Part shown: positions 17,589-25,578 of the stretch, piece after piece
How positions within the stretch are numbered: the first letter of the stretch is position 1
How the letters are laid out: every line of letters starts with the position of its first letter
Assembly (NCBI RefSeq): GCF_041428715.1
Contig: NZ_CP155572.1
Source of the DNA: Sporomusa malonica
GTDB lineage: Bacteria > Bacillota > Negativicutes > Sporomusales > Sporomusaceae
Reading direction: 5' to 3' (one strand)
Length of the DNA: 64,000 bases
Made by a program: the position numbers and the translations under genes
The notes under the pieces: generated by a model
The model's input: only the letters and a program-made list of their open reading frames with translations
Database searches by the model: none
Told to the model about the DNA's origin: nothing

Positions 17589-18380
17589 ATGATTCTCATT
17601 GGCGAAAGAATTAATGGTATGTTCAAAGACATCGGTAAAGCAGTTCGGGAGCATGATCCTAAGCCTCTCCAAGAATGGGCTGTCAAACAAAAAGAGGGCG
17701 GCGCTCATTATCTTGACGTTAACACCGGACCTAACTCCGAAGATCAAACAGTAGACCTGCCTTGGATGGTTAAAACCGTTATGGAAGTTAGCGATTTGCC
17801 TCTCGCCATTGATACTACTGACTATGACGCTATGGAAGCAGCTCTTATCGCTTATGGCAAGCCCGGCGCACTCATTAACTCCATTGGTTGCGAACAAGAA
17901 AAAATTGACCGCGTTTTCCCAATGGCAGCTAAGTATCAAGCCGATGTTGTTTGCCTCTGCATCAGCAAATCCGGTATTCCTAAGAGTGCCGAAGAGCGCG
18001 TAGCTCTTGCTATGGAATTCGTTGCCAATGCTGAAGTTTACGGACTTCAACCAGACAACCTTTTCATCGACCCGATTATCCTCCCGGTTAACGTAGCACA
18101 AGAGCATGCGGTTGAAGCATTAGAAACCATCCGCCAGATCAAATTACTTTCGAATCCAGCACCGCTGACTACTATTGGTCTTTCTAACGTTTCTCAAAAG
18201 ACCCCGCATCGTCCGCTTCTTAACCGCACCTTTGCTGTTATGGCTATGACTGCTGGTCTTGATTCCGCTATCCTTGATGCTAATGATGATATGATGGTTG
18301 ACGCTATCGCTTCGGCTCGCGTTATCCTGAACAAAGATATTTACTGCGACTCCTACGCTAAGGTGTTCAGACAGCGGTAA
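17589..18380 (+). CDS. acsE: Methyl-THF:corrinoid iron-sulfur protein methyltransferase
   Basis: 263 residues, close to Moorella AcsE (262). It is a pterin-binding TIM barrel: MILIGERINGMFKDI at the N-terminus, YLDVNTGP at about residue 42, and the Asp/Asn positions of IDTTDYDAMEAAL and NSIGCEQEK. It transfers the N5-methyl group of methyl-THF to cob(I)amide of AcsCD and so connects the methyl branch to acetyl-CoA synthesis. SD GAGGGGG precedes ATG. The hdrC-like gene follows after 32 bases with its own AGGAGG. Confidence 0.96.
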   Translation: MILIGERINGMFKDIGKAVREHDPKPLQEWAVKQKEGGAHYLDVNTGPNSEDQTVDLPWMVKTVMEVSDLPLAIDTTDYDAMEAALIAYGKPGALINSIGCEQEKIDRVFPMAAKYQADVVCLCISKSGIPKSAEERVALAMEFVANAEVYGLQPDNLFIDPIILPVNVAQEHAVEALETIRQIKLLSNPAPLTTIGLSNVSQKTPHRPLLNRTFAVMAMTAGLDSAILDANDDMMVDAIASARVILNKDIYCDSYAKVFRQR

Positions 18381-18412
18381 TACCGCTGGGTTTACGCCAG
18401 GAAAGGAGGTCA

Positions 18413-19006
18413 ATGATGTCAACGGTGAACCAACCCGCTAAGGGTAAAGCTTCTTTCTGTCAGGAAATCGAGGAGAAATCTCATCAGCCCATTTCATCAT
18501 GCTATCATTGCATGAAGTGTGCTGGTGGCTGTCCGATAAACTTTGTCATGGAACATAACAATTACGAGATTTTACGGATGATTCAGCTGGGGGAAAAGGA
18601 TAAGGTCTATCAGTCCAATACTCCATGGCTCTGCGTTGGTTGCAAGACTTGCGCAGTACGTTGTCCGAACGGAATTGACACATCTAAAGTCATGGACACC
18701 ATTAAAATGGAGACTATTGCTGAAGACAAAATTCCGGCAAGTCATTACAACGTAAAGTTGTTTTACGAGTTGTTTCTTGATTCCATGAAAGGTTTCCCAA
18801 TTATCGGCGGCGAAGGCCGCGGGTATGAACTTGGACTCATGGGACTTTACAAATTGTGTACAGGAACTTATTTGGCAGACATGGATCTTGGCAAGGAAAT
18901 GACTAAACGTGGTAAGATGCCATTCTTGCCACATAATGCCCTCAAGCGGCGCAAGGGCGAAGTCAAGAAAATATTCCAGAGAGCAAAGGAGAAAAAGGCG
19001 CGATGA
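18413..19006 (+). CDS. hdrC: HdrC-like heterodisulfide reductase subunit
   Basis: 197 residues. Two Fe4S4 motifs: CYHCMKCAGGCP (about residues 30-41) and CVGCKTCAVRCP (about residues 74-85). The rest is helical and ends in a very basic tail. HdrC relays electrons between HdrA and HdrB. Here the complex is linked to MetVF rather than to methanogen CoM-S-S-CoB reduction. Either ATG at 18413 or 18416 could start; AGGAGG is optimal for both. The stop overlaps the hdrB start by four bases (ATGA). Confidence 0.92.
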   Translation: MMSTVNQPAKGKASFCQEIEEKSHQPISSCYHCMKCAGGCPINFVMEHNNYEILRMIQLGEKDKVYQSNTPWLCVGCKTCAVRCPNGIDTSKVMDTIKMETIAEDKIPASHYNVKLFYELFLDSMKGFPIIGGEGRGYELGLMGLYKLCTGTYLADMDLGKEMTKRGKMPFLPHNALKRRKGEVKKIFQRAKEKKAR

Positions 19007-19866
19007 AACTAGGATATTATCCAGGATGTTCACTTCACTCCACAGCGGCCGAGTACAATATGGCCACCGAGGCTGTATTTGATGCATTAGGGTTGGAGCT
19101 GGCTGAACTTCCCGAGTGGAATTGCTGTGGAGCTACCGCAGGTCACTCCACCGACAGATTTCTCGCACTTGCTTTGCCGCTCAGGAATCTTGTTATTGCT
19201 GAAGCCGAACAGCAAAAAGAACTTGTCCTGCCATGTGCCGCCTGCTATAACCTTGTAAAAGGCGCTGACCATTACTGCCGTGAAGGTACTACGGAAGCAA
19301 AAGATGCTAACGAAGAACTCAAAAGCATAATGGGCGCGTCATACAATGGTACAGTTCATGTTACACACCCGCTGGAAGTTATCATGAGAAAAGAGTATTT
19401 GGGCAAAGTTAATGAGAAGGTTAAAAAGCCGCTTAACGGCCTAAAGCTGGCCCCATATTATGGTTGTCTTCTTACACGGCCTACTTACGTCGCCTTTGAT
19501 GATGTTGAACAGCCACAAGCTATGGATCAGCTGATGAAGTTGGCCGGAGCTGATGTGAAACGCTGGTCATACAAAACTGACTGTTGTGGCGGTAGCTTAA
19601 CAGTGCCACGTACTGATGTCGTATATGAGATAACTAAAAACTTGGTAACTGCGGCTCAACGAGCAGGTGCCGATGCGATTGTGACAGCATGTCCGTTATG
19701 TCAGATGACTTTAGAAACCCGGCAGAAAGAAATCCAAAATCCTATACCAATCTTTTTCTTCACCGAATTGCTGGGGATTAGTTTTGGACATCCTGAAGCA
19801 AAAAAATGGATGAAGAAACATATTGTTGATCCCATACCGCTCTTGACATCATTGCACTTGTTGTAA
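19003..19866 (+). CDS. hdrB: HdrB-like heterodisulfide reductase subunit (two CCG domains)
   Basis: 287 residues, beginning MKLGYYPGCSLHSTAAEY. Two Cys-rich CCG domains: the first has EWNCCGATAG and LPCAACYN (about residues 40-85), the second has YGCLLTRP, TDCCGGSLT and TACPLCQMTL (about residues 152-232). In HdrB these bind two noncubane Fe4S4 clusters. It is translationally coupled to hdrC by ATGA overlap. The physiological disulfide or other acceptor is not known in acetogens; the locus suggests electron delivery to or from methylene-THF reductase. A 12-bp inverted repeat lies right after the stop. Confidence 0.93.
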   Translation: MKLGYYPGCSLHSTAAEYNMATEAVFDALGLELAELPEWNCCGATAGHSTDRFLALALPLRNLVIAEAEQQKELVLPCAACYNLVKGADHYCREGTTEAKDANEELKSIMGASYNGTVHVTHPLEVIMRKEYLGKVNEKVKKPLNGLKLAPYYGCLLTRPTYVAFDDVEQPQAMDQLMKLAGADVKRWSYKTDCCGGSLTVPRTDVVYEITKNLVTAAQRAGADAIVTACPLCQMTLETRQKEIQNPIPIFFFTELLGISFGHPEAKKWMKKHIVDPIPLLTSLHLL

Positions 19867-19872
19867 CCTATT

Positions 19873-19918
19873 CAGAGAAACCGGCAGAACTATTATATAG
19901 CTATGTCCGGTTTCTCTG
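19873..19918 (+). other. Intercistronic hairpin between hdrB and hdrA
   Basis: CAGAGAAACCGG (19873-19884) and its perfect complement (19907-19918) are separated by a 22-base A/T-rich loop. No clear U-tract follows. It overlaps the 5' end of the longest possible hdrA frame, supporting the later hdrA start at 19987. Confidence 0.65.
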
Positions 19919-19986
19919 TGGTTATACCACGCCTAATTAGTAATGATGGTGAAGAAAAGATATTTTATCGAAAGGCAGTGAGAGCC

Positions 19987-22830
19987 ATGCAAAAGGATGT
20001 GCTCGTTATTGGCGGTGGCATTGCCGGTCTGCAAGCGGCTCTGGAATTAGCTGGGGCAGGATACCCCGTTCATCTGGTAACAGATGAAGCAAATCTTGGC
20101 GGGAAGTTAGTAGATTCTTCAGAGCAAAGCGGTCAAGCCGCCTGCCCATGGGGAGATCAAGTAAACATTTCTGCTTTGTATTTAGGCGGTAACCTTCATG
20201 CATCCAGTACGGTATTGGGGTCACTCATTACCAGAGCCTGCAACAATCCGCTTGTTCATGTCTACACCAGCAGCAAACTGGTTGAATTACAAGGGGATGT
20301 AGGTCATTTCCAGGCTACCGTCAGCGATGTCGCAACAGGCAAGCGCACTCAAAAAGTCGTCGTCGGAGCGGTTATTCTGGCAGCCGGTTTCAGTATGTAT
20401 GACGTCTCCCAAAAAGGCGAATACGGATATGGTTACTACAAAAATGTTGTTACCAGCTTAGAATTTGAGCATTTATTATCTGAAAGCCGCTATCGCTCAG
20501 ACTGTATCAGACGCCCGTCAGACGGAAAATGTGCGGAAAAAATTGCTTTCATACAGTGCGTAGGTTCCCGGGATGTAGTATCCAAGGGCGAATATTGCTC
20601 GGCTATTTGCTGTATGTTTACTGCCAAAGAAGCTATATTGGCCAAAGAGTTTGCCCCGAAAACCGATGTCACGGTATATTACCTTGACTTAAGAGCGTGC
20701 GGCAAAAACTTTGACACCTTTTTGGCACGTGCTCAGGAATTAGGTACTAACTATGTACGTACCATGATTTCTGAGGTTAAAGAAGATCCTGTAACTGAAA
20801 AATTGTCAATTAACTATGCGGCTGCTAGCAAACCAGTCAAAGAAGAATTTGATTTGGTAGTGCTTGCCGCAGGTATTCGTCCGTCTACCCGTTTAAAAGA
20901 AACTGCCGGAATTTTACAAATTCCTCTGAACCAATTTGGTTTTGTTCAGGTTGATCCCCTTGAACCAGTAACTACCAAGCGCCCGGGTATTTTCTCGGTT
21001 GGTGGTAGCCAAGGCCCGCTTGACGTTCCTGAGACCATGTCTCTGGCTAGTGCGGCAGCAGCAGCTACTACTCGCGCGTTGGGAAAAGCGGAAGGTCGTC
21101 CAGGCCGGAAACCAACTCCTGAGCGTGACATTAGCCAAGAGCCCGTACGGGTTGGCGTATTCCTCTGTAAAGCCGGCTTAGCTGCTATGGGGGCAGATGT
21201 CAATACCGTAACTGCGGCAGCTAAGAATCAAGCTGGTGTAACTGTTGTTGAGTGTGAACAAACGGCTTGTCAACCTGAATCTATTGCTAAGCTTCAAAAG
21301 CTTATTGCAACTCAGGGTCTTAACCGTATTGTTGTTTCACCCTGCGTTCTAAAGCATAACCTAAATCTATTTCAGGAAACAGCACAGGCGGCCGGTTTGA
21401 ACCGGATGCTTGTCGAAATGGCAGCTGTTCCAGCCAAAGTTTGGGACAACAATGCTGATAAGGCCACTAAAGCAGCTGTTGCTGTAACTGCCCGTGCGGT
21501 GAGTGATGTAAAAGCATTTAAACCGCTTAGATGGCACGCAGAACCAGTGGTATCGCGTGCCCTTGTAGTTGGCGGCGGTGTTAGCGGTATGGCTACTGCT
21601 TTGGCGCTGGCTGATCGCGGTTTTGGCTGTACTATTGTCGACAAAGCCTCTGTACTTGGGGGCTATGTCCGTGACCTTACCGGCAGTTTAGAAACGCAAG
21701 ACCTCAAGCAGACAGTGGAAGACCTGGAAAAACAGGTGCGGAAAAACGATAAGATTGAGGTTCTGCTTAATTCGGAAGCAGTTGAGTTTAGCGGTCGTCA
21801 AGGCCACTTTATCACTACTGTTGCCACCGGACAGGGGCAAGTGAAGACAACTAAAAAGGTTGAGCATGGCGTAGTCATTCTCGCCACTGGTACTACTACC
21901 TATGTTCCTTCAGACTATTTATTTGGTCAGGACCAGCGAGTAATTACTGGTGTTGAGGCTATGTATCGTCTGGCTGATGGCCGTTTACCTGCTAAGGGTG
22001 CTTCTACATATGTCTTTGTACAATGCGTTGGTTCCCGTAATGAGGAGAATAAATACTGCAGCCGCACCTGCTGTGGCGAAACAGTATACGCTGCTACCAA
22101 GATCAAAGAGCAGAACCCTGAAGCTAAGGTGTATGTACTGTCGCGTGATATTCGTACGCCAGGTTATCTTGAACTCAAATACCGTGAAGCACGTAAAGCT
22201 GGCGTAGTGTTTGTTCATTACGATGAAGCTGACAAGCCTGTGTTAGCAAAAGATAATGCCGGCAACCTCACTATGGCAGTGGCTGATCCGCAATCAGGTC
22301 TTACGCTGAATCTAAAACCTGATCAAGTGATTCTGGCAGTTGCTCAAACAGCATCTTTGGAAGCCAAACAGCTTGCTGACTTGTTTAAGATTCAGGTTAA
22401 TGCTGACGGTTTCCTTTCAGAAACCCACTCCAACTTCGGTACAATTGCCTTCCCGGGTGGCGGTATCTTTATTTCCGGTGCGGCCCATGGGCCGAAATCA
22501 GTCGTAGATTGCCTGACTCAGGCCAAAGGTGTGGCTGGTCGTGCAGCCCGTATTTTGGCTCAGCCTGCGCTTATGATGGGCGGTATGGTGGCTGAGGTAG
22601 AATGGGAAAAATGCGCAGCTTGCTTGACTTGTGTACGAACTTGCCCATACACCATTCCACAAATCACCAGAGATAAGAAGGAAATGGGCGCTGCCTATAT
22701 CCCTCCTGCTGATTGTCGTGGCTGTGGTATGTGCGCCTCCGAATGTCCTAATAAGGCAATTTTTGTACATCATTACCAGGACGATGAGGTGCTCGCACGG
22801 GTTGAGACCGCGTTGACGGAGGTGGGTTAA
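19987..22830 (+). CDS. hdrA: HdrA-like flavoprotein, duplicated (two HdrA flavin units in one chain)
   Basis: 947 residues from the ATG at 19987 (MQKDVLVIGGGIAGL); a longer frame from 19903 would start inside a hairpin. Two FAD units are seen: GGGIAGLQAALELA near residue 8 and GGGVSGMATALALAD near residue 530. Each carries its own CVGSR ... CS..CC motif (near residues 195 and 680). Between them is a ferredoxin-like insert whose Cys are partly lost (CKAG, ECEQTACQ). Two Fe4S4 motifs end the chain: CAACLTCVRTCP and CRGCGMCASECP. HdrA is the flavin hub that could split electrons between ferredoxin and another carrier. Followed two bases later by mvhD. Confidence 0.92.
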   Translation: MQKDVLVIGGGIAGLQAALELAGAGYPVHLVTDEANLGGKLVDSSEQSGQAACPWGDQVNISALYLGGNLHASSTVLGSLITRACNNPLVHVYTSSKLVELQGDVGHFQATVSDVATGKRTQKVVVGAVILAAGFSMYDVSQKGEYGYGYYKNVVTSLEFEHLLSESRYRSDCIRRPSDGKCAEKIAFIQCVGSRDVVSKGEYCSAICCMFTAKEAILAKEFAPKTDVTVYYLDLRACGKNFDTFLARAQELGTNYVRTMISEVKEDPVTEKLSINYAAASKPVKEEFDLVVLAAGIRPSTRLKETAGILQIPLNQFGFVQVDPLEPVTTKRPGIFSVGGSQGPLDVPETMSLASAAAAATTRALGKAEGRPGRKPTPERDISQEPVRVGVFLCKAGLAAMGADVNTVTAAAKNQAGVTVVECEQTACQPESIAKLQKLIATQGLNRIVVSPCVLKHNLNLFQETAQAAGLNRMLVEMAAVPAKVWDNNADKATKAAVAVTARAVSDVKAFKPLRWHAEPVVSRALVVGGGVSGMATALALADRGFGCTIVDKASVLGGYVRDLTGSLETQDLKQTVEDLEKQVRKNDKIEVLLNSEAVEFSGRQGHFITTVATGQGQVKTTKKVEHGVVILATGTTTYVPSDYLFGQDQRVITGVEAMYRLADGRLPAKGASTYVFVQCVGSRNEENKYCSRTCCGETVYAATKIKEQNPEAKVYVLSRDIRTPGYLELKYREARKAGVVFVHYDEADKPVLAKDNAGNLTMAVADPQSGLTLNLKPDQVILAVAQTASLEAKQLADLFKIQVNADGFLSETHSNFGTIAFPGGGIFISGAAHGPKSVVDCLTQAKGVAGRAARILAQPALMMGGMVAEVEWEKCAACLTCVRTCPYTIPQITRDKKEMGAAYIPPADCRGCGMCASECPNKAIFVHHYQDDEVLARVETALTEVG

Positions 22831-22832
22831 TA

Positions 22833-23240
22833 ATGAGTGAAGTTAAAGTAGTAGGATTTGTTTGTCGCTTGTGTGCCTTAATCAGCTCTGACCTTGGCCC
22901 TCCAGCCGATGTTAACGTTAAGATCGAGACTGTCGAGTTGCCTTGTGCTGGTAAAGTTGACGGCAGACTGTTGTTAGAGGCCTTTGAGAAAGGCGCTGAT
23001 GCTGTATTTGTCGCTGGCTGTCCTGAGCATGAGTGCATGAACGTGAAAGGCAGCTCCCGCGCCCGGAAACGTTTGGAGCATATAAAAGAAATACTGGATC
23101 AAGTTGGAGTTGGCGGAGAACGTTTAGTGATGTATAACGTATCCGGCACCCATGGTCCACGTTTCGCCCAGATCGCCCGGGATATGGCCGGACTGCTTGA
23201 AAAAATGGGTCCGAGTCCGCTTAAGGCCCGGAAGGCCTAG
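22833..23240 (+). CDS. mvhD: MvhD-like [2Fe-2S] electron-transfer subunit
   Basis: 135 residues. Conserved Cys: FVCRLCA (near residue 10), LPCAGKVD (near residue 35) and AGCPEHEC (near residue 63). MvhD is the small iron-sulfur adaptor that connects a hydrogenase or dehydrogenase to HdrA. No NiFe hydrogenase is adjacent, so here it more likely docks MetV/MetF or the [FeFe] hydrogenase at 25057. It is packed directly after hdrA with SD GGAGGTG. Confidence 0.93.
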   Translation: MSEVKVVGFVCRLCALISSDLGPPADVNVKIETVELPCAGKVDGRLLLEAFEKGADAVFVAGCPEHECMNVKGSSRARKRLEHIKEILDQVGVGGERLVMYNVSGTHGPRFAQIARDMAGLLEKMGPSPLKARKA

Positions 23241-23261
23241 AAAGGAGACGAGTCAAGCGAT

Positions 23262-23930
23262 ATGATAGTTGCAGAAATCAAGCCGATTGAAGAAATTGCC
23301 GAGGCCATAAAAGGCGCGAAAAAAGTTCTGGTTGCCGGTTGTGGCGGTTGTGTTACTGTATGTCTGTCTGGCGGACAGAAGGAAACCGATATTATGGCCA
23401 GTGCTCTTCGGATGAAGATGGAAGTTGACGGTCAGCCTATGCAAATCGAAACGGCTACCTATGAGCGTCAGTGTGATCCTGAATATGTTGTTAGGTTTAA
23501 AGAGCATCTCAAAGATGTTGATGCAGTTGTGTCCATGGCCTGCGGTGTTGGTGTGCAGTTTATGGCAGAGAACTATCCTGAGATTATCTTTGTACCTGGT
23601 CAAAACACAAAATTTGCAGGTGCTGCGATTGAACATGGCATCTGGGAAGAACGCTGTATGCTGTGCGGCGAGTGTGTACTTGCCAAGACCGGCGGCGTAT
23701 GCCCAGTTATCCGCTGCTCCAAGAGCCTGATGAACGGACCATGCGGTGGTTCACAAGGTGGAGTGTGCGAAATCAGCAAAGATACTCCCTGCGCATGGCA
23801 GCTTATCTATGATCGCCTCAAAGGTCAGGGGCGCCTAGATATGATGACAGAAGTACTGCCGGCTAAGAATTGGTCGAAGAATAGAGACGGCGGTCCCCGC
23901 AAAATTGTGAGGGAGGATGTGCGGTTATGA
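23262..23930 (+). CDS. metV: MetV-type subunit of methylene-THF reductase
   Basis: 222 residues. The N-terminal half resembles the MetV domain (VAGCGGCVTVCLSGGQKETD). The C-terminal half is Cys-rich: CMLCGECVLAKTGGVCP, then SLMNGPCGG and GGVCEIS (about residues 126-170), the C-terminal MetV pattern that binds metal and/or Fe-S. MetV is the partner of MetF in acetogens and passes electrons to its FAD. It overlaps metF by ATGA at 23927. The context with Hdr-MvhD matches the Moorella hdrCBA-mvhD-metVF set. Confidence 0.92.
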   Translation: MIVAEIKPIEEIAEAIKGAKKVLVAGCGGCVTVCLSGGQKETDIMASALRMKMEVDGQPMQIETATYERQCDPEYVVRFKEHLKDVDAVVSMACGVGVQFMAENYPEIIFVPGQNTKFAGAAIEHGIWEERCMLCGECVLAKTGGVCPVIRCSKSLMNGPCGGSQGGVCEISKDTPCAWQLIYDRLKGQGRLDMMTEVLPAKNWSKNRDGGPRKIVREDVRL

Positions 23931-24883
23931 GCGAAGCAGTAGCTATTGATAAACAAGCTGTTTTAAAGACAGAAAGCAAACTAGAGAAACTGTACTCCTT
24001 GGGGCATTTTGTGGTAACAGGTGAGCTTGGACCACCCCAACATTCTGACGGTCATGAATTAGAGCATCATGCTCATGAGCTGAAAGATATTGTTGATGGT
24101 TTCAACCTTACTGACAACCAAACTGCTATTGTGCGGTTGTCCAGTATTGCTGCCGGTGTTCATGTACTTAAGGGCGGCGGGGTTCCGATTATTCAGATGA
24201 CTTGCCGGGATCGTAACCGTATTGCCATGCAAAGTGATTTACTGGGTGCCTATAGCCTAGGAATTCGCGATGTATTATGCTTAAGCGGTGACCACCAGTC
24301 TTTTGGTAATCATCCGACAAGTAAAAATGTGTATGATGTTGACTCTGTTCAACTGATTGACATGGTCAGAAAAATGCGGGATGAAAAGAAGCTTCTATCT
24401 GATGCTGCTATAAAAACCAATGAACCACGGTTTTTTATCGGTGCAGTAGAAAATCCTTTTGGCGACCCGTTTGAATTCCGGGCCATCCGTCTTGAAAAGA
24501 AAGTAAATGCCGGTGCTGACTTCATCCAAACGCAGGCAATATTCGATATCGAGAAATTTGCCCGTTTCATGGAGATGGTAGTTGCGCGTGGTATTCACGA
24601 AAGAACAAAAATTACTGCTGGTATCTTGCCGGTTCGCTCGGTTAAAGCACTGCAGTATATGAAGAAAGACGTCGCCGGCATGGAAATTCCTGACAGCCTC
24701 ATTGAGCGCATGAAGAAAACTGAAGATCCGAAAAAAGAGGGTATCCAGATTGCTATCGAAATGTGCAATGAGCTTAAGAAAATCCCAGGCGTAGCCGGTA
24801 TTCACATCATGCCTGTTGGCTGGGAAGCTGCACTGCCTGAGATTGTAAAAGGCGCAGGTTTCCTGCCACGTCCTAAAGTTTAA
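23927..24883 (+). CDS. metF: Methylene-THF reductase flavoprotein
   Basis: 318 residues, FAD-dependent TIM barrel. Family segments are VVTGELGPPQHSDGHE near residue 28, MTCRDRNRIAMQSDLLGA near residue 92, VLCLSGDH near residue 115 and ADFIQTQAIFDI near residue 193. It reduces methylene-THF to methyl-THF, the main energy-linked step of the methyl branch. The direct link with MetV and the upstream Hdr-MvhD suggests that its electrons come through that complex, possibly by bifurcation, but the donor is not visible in the sequence. It is the last gene of the operon before a terminator. Confidence 0.95.
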   Translation: MSEAVAIDKQAVLKTESKLEKLYSLGHFVVTGELGPPQHSDGHELEHHAHELKDIVDGFNLTDNQTAIVRLSSIAAGVHVLKGGGVPIIQMTCRDRNRIAMQSDLLGAYSLGIRDVLCLSGDHQSFGNHPTSKNVYDVDSVQLIDMVRKMRDEKKLLSDAAIKTNEPRFFIGAVENPFGDPFEFRAIRLEKKVNAGADFIQTQAIFDIEKFARFMEMVVARGIHERTKITAGILPVRSVKALQYMKKDVAGMEIPDSLIERMKKTEDPKKEGIQIAIEMCNELKKIPGVAGIHIMPVGWEAALPEIVKGAGFLPRPKV

Positions 24884-24904
24884 TATTGATGATATTCCCA
24901 ATTA

Positions 24905-24931
24905 CCGGATATAAGTGGTAGCTTTATCCGG
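24905..24931 (+). other. Small hairpin after metF
   Basis: CCGGATA (24905-24911) and TATCCGG (24925-24931) form a perfect 7-bp stem with a 13-base loop, 20 bases before the terminator. It may protect the 3' end of the operon transcript. Confidence 0.5.
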
Positions 24932-24951
24932 AGCAAACTCAGGGAGGTATG

Positions 24952-24990
24952 GGGTCAGCTGGGAATACTGGCTGGCCCTGTATTATTTTT
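24952..24990 (+). terminator. Rho-independent terminator of the Wood-Ljungdahl operon
   Basis: GGGTCAGC (24952-24959) pairs with GCTGGCCC (24971-24978) over 8 bp (one G-U), followed by TGTATTATTTTT. It separates metF from the hydrogenase operon. Confidence 0.75.
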
Positions 24991-25056
24991 GCAATTTAAT
25001 ATCAGCTTTATTCCCCGTAGCCTTAAACGGTCATAGGAAAGGGTGAGATAAAAAGC

Positions 25057-25578
25057 ATGTGTTCAAAAGTCACAAAAGATCAAGCATTGCAAATTATTGG
25101 AAAATACGAACAAGTCTTGGGAATCATTAATAAGTATGGTAAAGCTAAAGAACAACTGTTATCTATTCTCCTAGATATCCAGTGTGCTTCTGGCGAAAAC
25201 TATGTAGCTGAAGAATGGGCTGAAGTGGTGGCCTGCCAATTAGATCTGCCAATAAGCAAAGTTTATGATGTTCTTACATTCTATGCTATGTTTAATACTA
25301 AACCGCATGGTAAATATGTTATTGAGATCTGCAAAAGCACACCCTGCCATGTAACAAAAGCTGACGCCGTAGTAAAAATGTTTGAAGAAGTATTGGGCAT
25401 CAAACTTGGCGAGACTACTCCTGACAACCTCTTTACCTTGATGCACACTAGCTGTGTTGGCGCCTGTGACATCGGTCCGGTAGCCAAAATCGGTGATGAA
25501 GTATATGGTAACCTGACAGCGGCTAAAGTAGCCGAGGTTGTTACTAGTTACCGGGGGGTGTCCTCATGTCAAAAATAA
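25057..25578 (+). CDS. hydC: [FeFe]-hydrogenase NuoE-like [2Fe-2S] subunit (operon 1)
   Basis: 173 residues, thioredoxin-like NuoE/HydC fold. Cluster ligands lie in EICKSTPCHVTKA (about residues 91-103) and SCVGACDIGP (about residues 128-137). HydC forms the NAD-linked core with HydB. It starts a new operon after the WL terminator; no consensus promoter stands out in the 170-base gap. It overlaps hydB by 13 bases. In acetogens such trimers oxidise H2 with NAD(P) and ferredoxin as coupled acceptors, but coenzyme use cannot be read here. Confidence 0.93.
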   Translation: MCSKVTKDQALQIIGKYEQVLGIINKYGKAKEQLLSILLDIQCASGENYVAEEWAEVVACQLDLPISKVYDVLTFYAMFNTKPHGKYVIEICKSTPCHVTKADAVVKMFEEVLGIKLGETTPDNLFTLMHTSCVGACDIGPVAKIGDEVYGNLTAAKVAEVVTSYRGVSSCQK

